Of a stretch of DNA of 64,000 bases, positions 1-12,439 are shown piece by piece; position 1 is the first letter of the stretch, and every line of letters starts with the position of its first letter. The notes under the pieces are model-generated. The model searched no databases and had not been told where the DNA came from. It saw nothing but the letters and a program-made list of their open reading frames with translations. Source of the DNA: Chionis minor (lineage: Eukaryota > Chordata > Aves > Charadriiformes > Chionididae); NCBI GenBank assembly GCA_013398295.1, contig VZSF01001140.1, positions 1-64,000 of the forward strand, written 5' to 3'. Made by a program: the position numbers and the translations under genes.

Positions 1-23
1 ATGGGTGGGTGGATGGGTGGGTG
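1..23. repeat. TGGG/ATGG short tandem repeat with G-quadruplex motif
   Basis: Four GGG runs at 3-5, 7-9, 15-17 and 19-21 are separated by loops of 1, 5 and 1 bases. The repeat touches the left edge of the window, so its true length is unknown. Runs and loops this short match the usual intramolecular G-quadruplex pattern on the plus strand. Confidence 0.8.
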
Positions 24-3000
24 ACTGGCTGTTGCGCACTTGACTAGCAGGGTGCTCCTCACAGACTCTCAAAGCATTGTCACAGTGAAATTTAATTTTA
101 TACCTCTGGGGCTCTCCAAGCAGGCTAGAGTTCATTCAAGCAACATTAAGAGCCCTTAGCTTGCTCTTTACATATTTTCAGAACAAATTTGTTTAACATT
201 TCTGCCTTCGCTCCCCATGACTAACAGCTGTGTTGTTCCTATCTAGTAATCTAGTAACAATACCATAGATAGTATTCTTTCTTTTACTAAAACGCTGTTT
301 TTAAAAGCCTTGCTGTGCTTTTTTCTGCTTGCCATTTCTCTCCCCTTTACACCTTTATTTTACCAGAGTGCCTCTTTTCCAACTCTTACAGTAAATATGC
401 AATGTTTTTTAAAGATAGACTTGCAGGTAGCCGGTCTCAGTAACTGTGTAGGTCAAGCTCATTTTTCTACAGTGGGGTGTCTGGAAACGGTCCCAACGGC
501 AGCCCCGCAGCCCGTGCTGAGCAGGAAAGTGAAACCGGTCCCCATGTCCCTCTGGCTGGCGTGGGACAGACCTGTCCCAAGGAAAGAAGCCCTCAGGCCT
601 CCGCGCCTGTGGGGGTTTCTCCCCAGCTGAACAGCAGTGTCCACCCCGTCCTCTCTCTGCCACCGCCAGATGCTGCCAGTCTCCGTCCAGAAGGACAAAG
701 ACAAAACATCTGGCCAGTTGTGCACCTCTCGGCATCCCCTCACTGCCCTAAACGCGCCCGGTTACATCCCTGAATGCAGCCATTAGGCTGTTCCCAATCA
801 CCATGGCATTTTGAGTTCTGTAAACAAAATGCTTCCCCTGATAATATTCGAGCACCGAGATTAATCCACACCTGATATTTCCCTGATTCTCCACCTGCAA
901 TTTAGTATTGCAGCTGCAAAACCGGGATGACATACTACTGCATTGCCTATCTTAGAAATGTGCAGTGATGAACAACATCTCTGCGGCACGATTATTTTAA
1001 TTCAGGGGAAAAAAAAAAAAAAGTATTTTGTTCCTTCGAAATCTAAAAGAAAAAACAAATTACCGAGTAGAAAGTAAGAACGTCATGTATCATTTGTGAA
1101 AAAAACTACAATGCAGCACAAAATTTGGACCGTAATTATAGACTTGCATTACACTTACCTTCTAATTCATATTTTGTTCTCTTCTGATACATTTTTAGAG
1201 AAATGATTGATAAGACAGAGGCTTCAATCCATCACAGCGATGACTTAATGAGACCGTAAAACAGACATACTGCATTGCTATAACCACTTGATAGGAGTAC
1301 AGCACAAAGTACCTCTAACAATATGCTGGAGGCAGAGTTAATTTAAGAGTCATCACTTATTCAGCCACCTGAGTACAGCTGCCCTCATTTACATGGTGAA
1401 AACCCCAGCTCCGTGGCACGACGATTTTGTTTGGAATAGAAATCCAAAATGGGAAAATGGAACAAATATTAAAGCCCGCAGGAAAACAGCTGACACAAGC
1501 GGGATATTTACCGCTGCAAGAGAAATGATAGACTGATCTAAAGGTGACGGATAGTCACACTTACATACTGGGCACTCTTCCAAGGAGTAACAATCCTGGA
1601 AAAATTCCTCCGGGAGAGAAGGACGTCTAGGGCACAGCCCTGGGTCCTTGCAATGAGTCATCTCACAAGGCAAGAGGAGATGTGAAAGGGACTGAGTGAG
1701 TCTCCGTCTCTGCTCCGAGAGCTGAAAGTGGCGCTCCTTAAATGGAATAAAAAATGGTGGTGGATGCACAAGCTCAGGAGGGCTGGGGAACTTTGCCTTT
1801 TATAGCTGATGGTGCCTCTGGCCTCTCTAAGAGGCTCCTGCTTTTAGCCCATAATTGCCTTTGCAGCCGCAAAAAGATGTCACCTGAGAGCAGTCCTGCT
1901 GAACGAAGCTGGAAATTGGGATGGTGGGCATCAGGGACAAGGTGCCACCTCTCATCTCTGAACAGGGGGCACCGGGCCACAGCAGCATCTCCTGCTTTTT
2001 CCTACAAATGCTCCGAAGACGCACATTCCCCCCGAGTTGTACTGTCTGACCCCCCGCCCCGGAAAGCCACCCCTACGGCCCAACACTGATCCCACCAAAG
2101 CAGAATGGGCTGCTGTGCCCTGTGGATTCACTATGGTAAAGTCTTGGATGAAACCACTTATCTTAATAGCAAGCGTAAATCCATAAAGTTATGGTAGATG
2201 AGGTAAAATCTTGATATACCTTGTCCAAAATAATGATTTATTCCCCGGAGGAGAATGGTGGAGGACTGGTACTCCTCTGCGTTTGCAGGGGCTCATGCCT
2301 GCCGCCCAGCAGAAACACACCTCCAGCACTCAAGCAGTGCCACTTGCTTTCCTCTGTGACTTTGAAGTTATTAAAAAGACCACAATTTTTAGCAGGAGCA
2401 ACTTAAAAAAACAAACCAAACCAAACCCAACCCATTTTGTGGTTCAGTCACCCAGGGAGCAACCTGGCTCATTCTCATGGCCATCCCGAGGGATGCTCCC
2501 AAGTGCAGAGGCCCTGCGAGGCTACCGAGATTTAATGTTTCTGCTCTCCCTTTGCCATTTTTAGTATTAATTAAGATCTCACAAATTAAAGTATCTGCAA
2601 ATTTTTGCACTGTGTTTGCTGGTAACATGGCATGGAGCAACCATAGCTAGCAGCCCACAGAAAGCTCCATTTTGGCCCTCCTTTATTAGCTTTATATCGC
2701 TTGTCCTAACCAAAGTTCTGGGATCACCAAGGAAGCACTTTTCCCTTTCCTCTGCCTGTGCAGGGTAGATCCACACTGACCAATATACCAAACTTTAAAT
2801 CAGCTGAAATGCCCTGAGAGGCTCAGTTGAAAAATGTATTCATTGGTACTTTTGCTATTCGACAGGTATAAATAATGAAAAATAAAACAGGTATGTACAT
2901 TTTTAAAAACCAGAGAGCTACACCGCTGCAGGGCAGAGGCCGGAGCTGCTGGAGAGGTGCCCTGATGCAACCCAGGTTGGTACGGAAAGGAGTAACGGGA

Positions 3001-3189
3001 AACCTGCCCTGTGCCCTGTCATTCAAAAACCGTCCTCTGCCAACAGCAGTGAACAGAAGTTAAACAGAAACAAAGATAAAAGCAGTTTAGAGGATAAATA
3101 CTGGTCCAGCATCCCTCTGGTGCTGCCCACTGCCTCCTGCGCCATCGCTTCTTCAGCCCCCCTGGGCGAGGACCTGCAGGACCACAGAA
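24..3189. other. single-copy non-coding stretch, no gene seen
   Basis: I see no gene, RNA gene or recognisable transposon here. The stretch holds a 14-base A run at 1009-1022. A good minus-strand splice donor (AAG|GTAAGT on the complement) lies near 1155-1160, but the sequence upstream of it is stopped in all frames, so I do not call an exon. Several open frames of 60-126 codons have no recognisable motifs and overlap each other on both strands, as chance frames do. Confidence 0.5.
1009..1022. repeat. poly-A run (14 A)
   Basis: Homopolymer directly visible after GGGG. No transposon tail can be recognised beside it. Confidence 0.9.
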
Positions 3190-3237
3190 CTGGTTTTTTT
3201 GGAAAAGACCCTTGAGATCATTGTCTCCAACCATCCA
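3190..3237 (-). mobile_element. CR1 LINE 3'-end fragment (very short)
   Basis: On the complement this reads as a diverged CR1 3' end: the plus strand shows TTGGAAAAGACCC, then GAGATCATTG and CTCCAACCAT, the usual order at the 3' end of avian CR1 copies. Only about 48 bases survive and the terminal octamer repeats are not clear, so this could be an over-reading of a short match. It resembles the 43.7-kb copy more than the 4.6-kb copy. Confidence 0.45.
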
Positions 3238-3629
3238 GATCCTCGAGTCCGCCGGGAAATTCCTCCCCTGGAAGCCTGTGGGTCACAGGGCTTGATCCAT
3301 GGCACAGTGAGAGCAGAAGACCCCCAGCAGGGTCTGTTGGGGGTGACGAGGGACCGTTTTCTTTCAGGGTGAAGATCAGGGAAGTGCAAATAGCGAGGCG
3401 CCACCAGGGAATGGGGGCGAGGGAAAAGAAACCGGTGAAACATCCTTTTAGCTGTCGGCTGAAGTTCTGAGCACCTCCACGGATTTACGGAGAGGCAGCG
3501 AGCAACCCCGGCTCTCGGCAGGGCTGAGGGGTTCCATGGAGGGAAGAAATAGCAGGGTGTTATCTCCTCAGTCGATCTCCGAAGCCCCTTTCCCCGCCGG
3601 GGCTGGATCACAAGGAAAGCAAAACACCT

Positions 3630-4320
3630 TAAATCAGCTCCTGGCCATCTCCCGTACATGACAAAAGGAATGTGCAGATGATAGCGCGGCAAGGTTGTAA
3701 TATATTGCTGTTTAAAGATGGATACTGCGCTATGAAAACGGTTCAACCGCTGTTTATGTTCCCAGGGCAAGTTTTGCCATTCTCCCTCCAAATCCCAAGG
3801 CAGATTAATAGGGAGAATTAATTTTCTTCGGGCCTTTGTGCTTTCACCGCCAAATGATAAGTCTCTGCGTTTCTTTTTCAGCTGGCGTTTCCTTCTAATT
3901 CAGTAACCTACAATAGGTGGTGAGAGAAGCGGGGAGCGAACAAAGCTCCCGCTCGGAGCCAGGGGCCGGTCCTTTCTGAACGGGTTGTTACTGGGGCAGG
4001 AGGACAAGATGCAATTCAGAAAGCTAAAGGTATAATTAAATGAAATTGAGTTTTGCAGCTTTGTGAAATAATAAGGGGAAAAAAAAGCCACATTCATTTC
4101 GAGAACAAGAGCTGGCTTAAATATTTAGAAGAGGCAGACAATCAGCGCACGCAGCATTTTCACAGGTGAAGCTGCTGCGGGTAATTCATAACGTTACAGA
4201 TGAACCTGTCACCAGGGCTGACACCGCAAATTAAATTCTGTACTCCCTCCGCAGCCCTACCAATATCAGCTATATTAAATATGTATTTAAAATAGGCTGT
4301 GACAGGTAGGGCCGAGAGGA
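3630..4320. other. candidate conserved non-coding block
   Basis: AT-rich sequence with many homeodomain-like cores (TTAAT, AATTAA, TAATTAAAT) and few low-complexity runs, lying between CR1 pieces and without a convincing reading frame. This texture is typical of vertebrate developmental enhancers. Conservation cannot be seen from one sequence, so the call rests on composition and motif density only. Confidence 0.25.
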
Positions 4321-4583
4321 ACGGCTCAGCGCATTGGTAACGGCTCCCCCCCAACAGGTCCTCTCCTCCTGTCCGGCCAGCGCCGTGGTCATCACACCCA
4401 GCCCACGGTGGCCCACGGTCCAGGTGGCAAGTGGCCAGGGCTTGCCTCGGCGCGAGCAGCATCGTCACTTGCAGGGTGTCCCCATGCTCCATAAAGGCAC
4501 CGCTGGCCGGTTTTGCCAGAGGGACGAGGCTGGCGAGCGGTTCTTCCACGCTGCCACCAGCGACTGCGCGGTACAGGGTGAAA

Positions 4584-4920
4584 CAGTGTGCCCAGGTGGC
4601 CAAGAAGGCCAATGACATCTTGGCCCGTATCAGGACTAGCGTGGCCAGCAGGAGCAGGGCAGTGATGGTGCCCCTGTACCCAGCACTGGTGAGGCCGCAG
4701 CTCGAGTGCTGGGTTCAGTTTTGGGTGTCCCAGCACAGGAGAGACATTGAGGTGCTGGAGCGTGTCCAGAGAAGGGCAACGGAGCTGGTGAGGGGTCTGG
4801 AGAACAAGTCTCCTGAGGAGCGGCTGAGGGAGTTGGGATTGTTCAGCCTGGAGAAGAGAAGGTTGAGGGGAGACCTTCTCACTCTCTACAGCTCCCTGAA
4901 AGGAGGTTATAGCCAGGTGG
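4584..4920 (+). pseudogene. CR1 ORF2 (reverse transcriptase) C-terminal fragment
   Basis: The frame starting within 4431-5093 encodes recognisable CR1 ORF2 C-terminal sequence from about 4584. Typical segments are [26 protein letters not shown] and [20 protein letters not shown]. After the KGG motif near 4910 the expected sequence leaves this frame, indicating a small frameshift near 4920; the frame then stops at 5093. The N-terminal endonuclease and the catalytic RT core are missing. It is a dead fragment and not an independent gene, although the fused chance frame reaches 220 codons. Confidence 0.88.
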
Positions 4921-5214
4921 GGTCAGTCTCTTCTCCCAAGGAACAAGCCACAGGACAAGAGGAAATGGCCTCAAGTTGTGCCAGGGGAGGTTTAGGTTGG
5001 AGATTAGGAAAAACTTCTTTACGGAAAGGGTTGTCAAGCATTGGAAGAGGCTGCCCAGGGAGGTGGTGGAATCGCCGTCCCTGGAGGTATTAAAAAGACG
5101 AGTGGACATTGTTTTGAGGGACATGGTTTAGTGGTGATTTTGGTAGTGTAGGTTATGGTTGGACTCGATGATCTTGAAGGTCTCTTCCAACCCAAGTGAT
5201 TCTATGATTCTATG
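4584..5214 (+). mobile_element. CR1 LINE, 5'-truncated copy
   Basis: A 5'-truncated CR1 non-LTR retrotransposon. It begins inside the C-terminal part of the reverse-transcriptase ORF (CAGTGTGCCCAGGTGGCC) and runs to the avian CR1 3' end, with GGTTGGACTCGATGATCTTG, then TCTTCCAACCC, then two ATTCTATG-type repeats ending at 5214. Truncation at the 5' end and absence of a poly-A tail are normal for CR1. The copy shares its 3' end type with those at 11.9, 14.5 and 22.3 kb. The GC-rich 250 bases upstream do not match CR1 protein, so the insertion boundary is placed near 4584. Confidence 0.95.
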
Positions 5215-8200
5215 AAATTAAGCAATATAGCGATAAAACCCTACAATGCGTCCGAATCTTTGACGCTGAAGACATAAATTTTCCAAATGGGGAAGGCACT
5301 CTGTAAGAAAATATATTTGGGATGGACAGTATGGTAAAAAATGAGGTTTTTTCCTCAAATGGGGTTCTTGACCTGCAGAACTTGTTACAAAACCTGCTTC
5401 CAGGTGCTGCAGACTGACTGGCTGTGTGCACATGCAGCTGTGCGCACAAAAATGCATCTTCATATCCTGGCTGGGCAAAAAGAAAAATAGGGGGTTTGAA
5501 ATTTTGCTTAAATATTCTCGTGTTTCTCCGATGCTTTGGCCCTTGCTCGCTGTAAATCGACAAAGCTCCATTTCCACGTGGGCAGAAAAACAGGCTGATT
5601 TGGCAGATGGCTGCACCACCGAGGTGGCCACGCCGGGGTTCTGCGAGCGACCTGTTGCCTGTAACACCCTCCTTTTCTAACCAGAAATGTTGAGGAATTC
5701 TGAGAAATTGTACTGAATTCCATGTAATGATGCACTGTAAGTTAAACACTACTTGCCAGTAAATAATATGCCAATTATTTGGGCTTCACTAGTACCCCTG
5801 CAGTGTTTCTTCCTCTCACTTGACTGGAAAAGCAATTTTGGGGCTAACAAGATAATGTATGAGGATCTTCGGCTGCAAATAGCTACATTATTTATTACAG
5901 TTTCTCTGCTTCAGATATCTAATAAGTAATAAATAATATTCTCTATATTTCAATAGCAATTTGGCATGAGTATTTATCCTAGATTAGTAAAAAATTCCAC
6001 GTGCAAGCTAAGGAAGAAAAATGGAGCCTGGTGGTACTGGGATGACTGCAATGATGAGCAATTTTGGTATCACACATCAGCCGTAAGTAACAATTCCAGG
6101 GGAGCTGGTTGCAGCCAGCAGCAAAACGGGCTCGCTCGGTTACGGTCCAGAGGAACAGCTAATGCTCCTATAAACTATTTGTCACCCATAATAATGAGCA
6201 ATTTGGAAGGGATTAGGTTTTACTGCCTGACCCATGATCAGCAGTCCCTGGACTTTACATCTTCAGTTGCTTCAAAAAATAGAAAATGAAAGCAGAAAGT
6301 ATCTCCTAACCACTCGTAGCTAATTAAAAAGTGCAGTTAGATGCATCGCTTTGCAACAACTTTTAGATTTTACGTCAGGAGATGGGATAATTGAGTGAAT
6401 TAAAAGAAAAATAAAGAAGGAAAAAGCTGGAAAGCGAAGAAGAAAGGGTAAAGCACCCGTTGCATCGAGCCCATGTGCCACCCGGTCCCCTCCCCGGGTG
6501 GCAGCCCTGTCAGTTGGCCCGCAGGAAGCAGTCTCACCTCCCTTCCCCGCGTCTCACGCAATAAATAGCATGGCTTTTTCCCTGGCATCCCCATGCCTGG
6601 CCGTACCCGGAGCCGCGGCCCCCAAAGATCCAGCAGCATCTGCAACCCAAAAGTGGTGGTGAAGCAAGACCGAGGAGCGGCGGCTGGTTAGAAACTCCCG
6701 TATTTATAGCAGGGGGATGTTTATAGCAGCCCTTCCAAGGCTCCGACCGCATATGTAAATCGTGACGATTATGGTTATTAATAATAGCAAATGGACTCAG
6801 AGGCTTTCTGCTGGAGGCGAGCGTGCTCAAGGCATTATCTCTGGGCACTTTTTTCTGTTGTTTTAAACATGCTAAATAATAATGAAAACAGCAGCTTTCA
6901 GATGACCAGATAAAGGTAGTTGCAGTAACTTCTTATGGCCACGAAGCCACCCAGCCTGGGACAAGAAGTGGAGCTTGAAAGCTACAGCAGAGTGGAAGCA
7001 GACACCTTCTCAGGGGTCATTTTTCCTCCTGGCACTCCTGGGCTTTTTCTGCTTGCAGAACTGCTAGATGGAGAATATCCGTTGACCGTCAATACATTTT
7101 CCTTTCTTAAATTACTCCTATGCTTTGTTCTTCACGATGCACTTCGACCGGCGACCTTGTTTTGCAAAGGCAAGGCAACGCGGAGGTCTGTCACAAAACC
7201 AACCAGTTCAGTGGCCTCTTCATTGCATCTCCAGTGTCTGGTGCCCCGAGTGTTTGGCAGCAGGGAGGCACCTTCTTTTGCAACTGCCTGAGATTTTCAT
7301 AAGGCTCACGAAAATCTAGCTTCCCACAGTTCGTCATGCATTTTTAGAATCAACGCCGAATTTGCATGAAAGGGAAAAAAAAATGTATTTTGCCTTATTA
7401 GAAATAATCAATTTAAGGGAACAGATGGGAACTGGTTGTTTGTGAGACAGAGATTTTCAGTTTGGTCTGTAAAGGCCACATTGCTTCTGGGTAGTACACA
7501 GAGTTTTCAGCTCCTTCCAACAGCGGACTCTGCTGCACGTATTTAAAGATCGTTCGCATTTGGGCAAACACTAGAGAAGGAGCTTAAGGCACTTGGACGC
7601 TGGAGTGGTAGGGAAATTTGTCATTAACCTCCTTGATGCTTTTGAAAACACCATCATACCGTCTCAGGCAACGCTTTCATTCTTCATGAACGTGGCAGTT
7701 ACTAATGCAGCTGCTACTTCCATGAGCAACCCTAGAGAGCAAGAAGATGTATTCCATCCCCGTCCACGATACATCATCATTTAGTTGGTCTCTAGCAGTT
7801 TTGGTAGAAGCAAATAAACCGGCTATTTTTGACAACTACATGACCTTCTCCTTCAGCTGCAAAGCGTCGCAGCGGCTCCTACGGTTCTATCCATAGGATG
7901 GCCCCTGTCTTACTGAAGGACTGGGGCTCCTCCGGTGCTGTTGCAGTTGGATTTCTACCCCTTCATGCTTGGAGAGGTTGGAATCACCGTGGACCACATC
8001 CATAGTAAAGCTTAGGAGCTCAACTCTTTGGCTAAGCCAGTTGCGTTGTGTTGGGTTCTAACGGCGTATGAGAAAGTCCAGATCTAGAAGCAAGTACGTT
8101 GCATCCATGACACCAAACCACCACATCAACACACCTTCGTAAGGTGGTATAATCACCTCTGGATCCCACCTCTGCTTCCTGACAGGGCAGTGAAGGTGTG

Positions 8201-8525
8201 GTGCTTTCAAAGCTTGGTGCAAGACAATAATAATAACTCGTACCAGAAAATCTTCTCTGTTTCTGTAAGCTCCTTGCCGCGTTTGAGCGCAAATGGCAAT
8301 ATTTCCATTTTAGAAACAACTTGCTTGCTAGATGAACACTGTAAGATCTGGGGTAATGACAAATACAAGTCAGAAACCATACTTCTCCATCCAGCGCCAA
8401 GGATGATCGCTGGCAATGTATTCTCCACTTGGTGTCGTCCACACATTTTATCCCTACAGCAGGGAAAAGTGCACTCCTCCTTGGTAGATAGAGTTAATCT
8501 CTTCTTAAATACTTTTCACATTTGC

Positions 8526-8540
8526 TTTTTTTTTTTTTTT
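8526..8540. repeat. poly-T run (15 T)
   Basis: Homopolymer directly visible, followed by AG. It could serve as the pyrimidine tract of a plus-strand splice acceptor at 8541-8542, but I found no convincing partner donor. Confidence 0.9.
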
Positions 8541-9644
8541 AGTTTTGCGATAAGAGAAGTACCGTTCTCGGGAAATGGAGCCAGTGCCAGGCGAGGACCT
8601 GCCAGGTATTTTTCTCCAGTGTCTGAACATGCAAATTAGATTTCTGTAGCTACTATGTGAATTGAGTTAAAATAGAAAATAAAGGAAAACAAGGAGGTTT
8701 GGGGCAGACTGGAGGCTTCAGTCATATCTCATTTTAAACTGAAAAATAGCCTACTATTGTACGGTCTTCTGAAAGGATTAGAAAATGTCCAGGATATAGA
8801 AGAGAAAAATAAAAGATGGAAGATCTTATGACAGAAGAAAAATGAACAATAACAAAAATCCGCTATTGTCCAGTTCTCTGAGGGACTGAGGTGTCCAATC
8901 TCTGCTTTCTGAGGCTTTTTGCTGAATATAATGCAATTTCTCAGGCATGTTGCTGTCTGATAACTGTGGATGAAGTGTTTGTTTCAGAAAAACTTAGTAC
9001 GCTCAGAAAGCTATGCATAAGAAAGGCTCATATAAACTGATTAGCAGTGCAAGAAGAATGGAGATGCTATCTTGGCTGTTAGCACAGCTTTCTGAAAACT
9101 TCCCTGTAATAATTACACTGAACGATACTCTCAAATACAAAGCCCCGCAGATAGCCTATTATAAACTGAATTAAATATCACAAATCAGAAGCTGATTGAA
9201 AGCACGACTCATTAGCACATGTACAGGCGCAGGAATGAAAAAGGAGTTCTTTCTGAAAAGCCTTGGAATCAAAGTTGGATCTGCTAGTACGCTCCCTGAG
9301 CTCGGGCTCGGCTTCATCTCAGAAGGGACTAGCTGGTCCCTAAATGAGCACAGGGAACAAAGCTGGCGCTTGGATTAGGGCTTAATTTTGCAGTCTCTTA
9401 ACCAAAACACACCTGAAACCCCCAGGAGATTTCCAAGTTACAAACCCCAAACCTGTTATTCGGGGCAGAGAGGAACTGCCTGCACCAGGGGTTAACGTTA
9501 AGCTCAGGTTAGCTTTAGTTTAGCTGCAGGTTAACCAGTGTCCTCGCTGTATCTGCTCACCAGTTATAATGTACTGAAAAGTTGATGTTCCCCCTGAAGC
9601 CCCAGCGGTGGTTCACCTCCCCAGGCTGTGGGATGGCACAGTGG

Positions 9645-9690
9645 CCTTCCTTTCCCTTCCCTTCCCTTCCCTTCCCGCCCCTTCCCTTCC
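9645..9690. repeat. TTCCC polypyrimidine microsatellite
   Basis: About eight TTCCC units with one GC interruption near 9677. Polypurine/polypyrimidine mirror tracts of this type can form triplex DNA and vary in length between individuals. Confidence 0.9.
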
Positions 9691-11749
9691 GACGGGGAAA
9701 GCAAAAAACCACTAGGCAGGTATTTCTAGCAGCAGGTTGCTCTGGTCAACACCGTACCTGGCACTAAACTGCACGTAGAAAACATTCTGAAATTATCATA
9801 GCGGTCACATTCAGCCTGGTCTTCACCCAAAAGGGTGCCCGTCATGGCCAGAAAACTCACCTTGGTGGTAAAGACCATCAGAGAGACTCACGGCCCCAGT
9901 TTCTTTGCTTTAAAGAGTAGTTGCCTTGTTATTCCATTAGTGGCCCTAAGACTCCAGCTGTAGAATATTTCATTTAAAAATATATTTTGGAAAATTAAGG
10001 ATGGATAGAAATAACAGATAACCAATAAAACAGTCAAGCCACCTGAAGTTTACCTGGACAAGTGGAAAGCTGTTGTTTACAGTGTGGCACCGCAGCCCAT
10101 TTAAACATGCTGCTCAGTTTCAGAAAACTGCTTTTCCAGAAGTAACAGTGATTTTTAAAATAGAGTTCAACTAGTTTTGAATGTTTGATTTAGTAAAAAG
10201 TTTCAAGCACCAGAAATTCTTAAGGGCGACCTAGTTTAAAATAAAGATTAAAATAAATCATTTAGTTAAAAGGTTATTTTAGAAAAGCTATGAGGCGACT
10301 GGAAAACATTCTGAATAGGGACAATTCTTTAATTCATGGTTTCAAGTGTCATATTTTTAAATTTAGCTGTATGCATTTTTGGTACTGAAAACCAGCAACT
10401 CCAATGAACTTCAGAAGGTTGGCAGAAGCTCTTGGACAAACTGACAGAAAATTATGAAGACATTGACTAGCAATGCATGGAGGCTGGAAGCATTCCCTTT
10501 TTATAATCAGACAGTTCTCCAACAGCCACACAAAGGGAAAAATGAAATGCCAACTGTGGATACCAGCAGAGTGGTTTCCTTGGCAATTGTAACTATGCAA
10601 AAGACTTTCGTGTCCTCCTGTCTGCCTAATATAGGCAAATATTTAAGCCTATCAACCGGTCTATAAAGACCAGTTCCGCTGAAATCAGACCACCTTATTC
10701 ACTTGAAATCACGGGGCCGTATCCAGAAGAACAATGCAAGCGTACACGTACCTGTGAGCATTTCAGCAACCCGGTGGACTTCATTGACGGCCCGTTCCCT
10801 TGCTCACAGCTCTGTCTATTTTCACGCTTTCATGGATTTGAAAGACCGAAAGCCGAAACAGCCAAGGACAGAACTGGGAAGAATCCCATCGACCCAACCT
10901 GGGAGAAACTAATGAGGTTTCTGCTTGAAAGCTGAACTTCCCTGATGCGGGCAACCTCCCTCTCCCCCTGAATTAGACGAACATTTCCAGAGAAAGAAGA
11001 CTCAAAGCTCATCTGGGACACAGGCATCGCTTTTATCGGCTGCTGCTGTAAGGGGAGGAGGTTTTCTTTGCTTGCATTTTTTTGTTTTCAATGCTAAAAT
11101 CCCAGCCTGGTGTCACAGGCGCTAATGTATCACTTCAGCTGCTCGGAGCCGGTCACTCGTGCCAAAGAAGAACAGATTGATCGTTTTACCTGAAGGCGAT
11201 GAAACCTGTTCTGGCTCCAGCACCCGGGGATTCCGTATTCCTGGAGGGAAGATTCAGAGCAGATCATTGCCCAAGTGCAAATGCACGTTGGCATGTATAA
11301 ACACTTGATTGGGGTTTGTTAAAGATAATTATGTCTTATAAATAAGTTGTATGGCCCAGATTTTGTCTTTTAAAGAACACCAGCTATCTGGAAATGCTGA
11401 CCCTTGCGATTTGCTTTTACATTCCTTTGATATGAATCAATAGGAAAAGATTGATTAGTTCACAAAATTGAACAGTCACCCCACTTTTTATCCTTACGTC
11501 AAAGGGGAGGGAGGAGTTCCCGATGGAGGAGGCAGCGTGGATAAACACTGTGCAGAGTGCCCTTGTGGGGGCCACGGGCAGGGTTGGAGGTCCCACTGCT
11601 GGGGCCGTGGTGTCCCCCTCCACTTGGGTTAGAGTCAGTTCCACACAGCCGTGTCACACCAGGCCCTCCCCTGGTCCCCCGTGGGACCCTATGGAAGGGA
11701 GAGCCCCCCAAATGAGAGCAGGGAGCCCTTGCTGTGATTCCTTGGCCCT

Positions 11750-11773
11750 GGGGAGGACGGGGCTCGGGGGGGG
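11750..11773 (+). other. G-quadruplex-like G-rich tract
   Basis: GGGG, GG, GGGG and an eight-base G run are separated by loops of 1-3 bases. The last run is long enough to supply two G-tracts, so a quadruplex is possible on the plus strand. It lies about 170 bases upstream of a CR1 insertion and is not part of it. Confidence 0.5.
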
Positions 11774-11940
11774 CAGCATCAGCTCACCAACATGAGAAAT
11801 GTTGTTCTGCTAATACAAGGAAGTTGGGTGAGGCTTGGTTTGCTTCAAGCCTCTATCAGTTTAGAAGTAAAACAAAGTCCTTTACTATTATTGTTATTTG
11901 TCTGGAGGGTGTGTTAAATTTCAGCCATCCTACATGAAGA

Positions 11941-12306
11941 TTTCTCCCTGGAGGAGGCTGCGGGGAGACCTTCTTGCTCCTACAACTGCCTGAGAGGAGG
12001 CTGTAGCCAGGGGGGGTCGGTCTCTTCTCCCAAGGAGCAAGCGATGGGACAAGAGGAAATGACCTCAAGCTGACCCAGGGGAGGTTTAGATTGGATATTA
12101 GGAAAGATTTCTTCACCAAAAGGGTTATTGAGCACTGGCAGAGGCTGCCCAGGGCAGTGGTGGAGTCGCCATCCCTGGAGGTGTTTCCCAGCCGGGCAGA
12201 CATGGAGGGACACGGGGTAGGGGTGGGTTGGGCAGGGTTGGGTTGATCGTTGGACTTGATGACCTTAAAGATCTCTTCCAACCCAGGGGATTCTGTGATT
12301 CTAAGA
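11941..12306 (+). mobile_element. CR1 LINE, 5'-truncated copy
   Basis: A short CR1 copy covering the end of ORF2 and the 3' UTR. It opens with sequence matching the KRRLRGDL region (GGAGGCTGCGGGGAGACC). It contains the block CAGAGGCTGCCCAGGGCAG followed by GTGGAGTCGCCATCCC, and ends with GATCTCTTCCAACCC and ATTCTGTGATTCT. It is of the same type as the copies at 4.6 and 22.3 kb. The long minus-strand frame here (11856-12281) is only the complement of the element. Confidence 0.93.
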
Positions 12307-12439
12307 TTTAAAATGAGCTCTCTAGCTAACTTTAATTAAAGAAAAAAAAACCCGACAGTCTAGACTTGATTGACAACTATGTCATTGGATGTAATTAATA
12401 GCCTTTCACTGCACGCTCTGAAAACGACTGAGGCAGGAT

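Larger units (their letters stand above)
5215..11940. other. single-copy non-coding stretch, no gene seen
   Basis: No gene or transposon could be recognised in these 6.7 kb. Parts are AT-rich with runs of TAAT and ATTA cores (about 5860-5960, 6290-6400, 8640-9180 and 10080-10350) and may be regulatory. Visible local features are a 15-base T run at 8526-8540, a TTCCC tract at 9645-9690 and a G-rich tract at 11750-11773. Open frames of up to about 149 codons (for example 8190-8639) have no domain I can identify and overlap frames on the opposite strand. Confidence 0.5.

Noticed and set aside
1389..1769. 126-codon minus-strand open frame as a gene
   Set aside because: No domain and overlapping frames nearby. 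The usable splice donor in the area (near 1158) lies outside it.
4431..5093. 220-codon plus-strand open frame as a gene
   Set aside because: From about 4584 it is CR1 ORF2 C-terminal sequence with a frameshift near 4920, and the part before is chance reading of GC-rich DNA.
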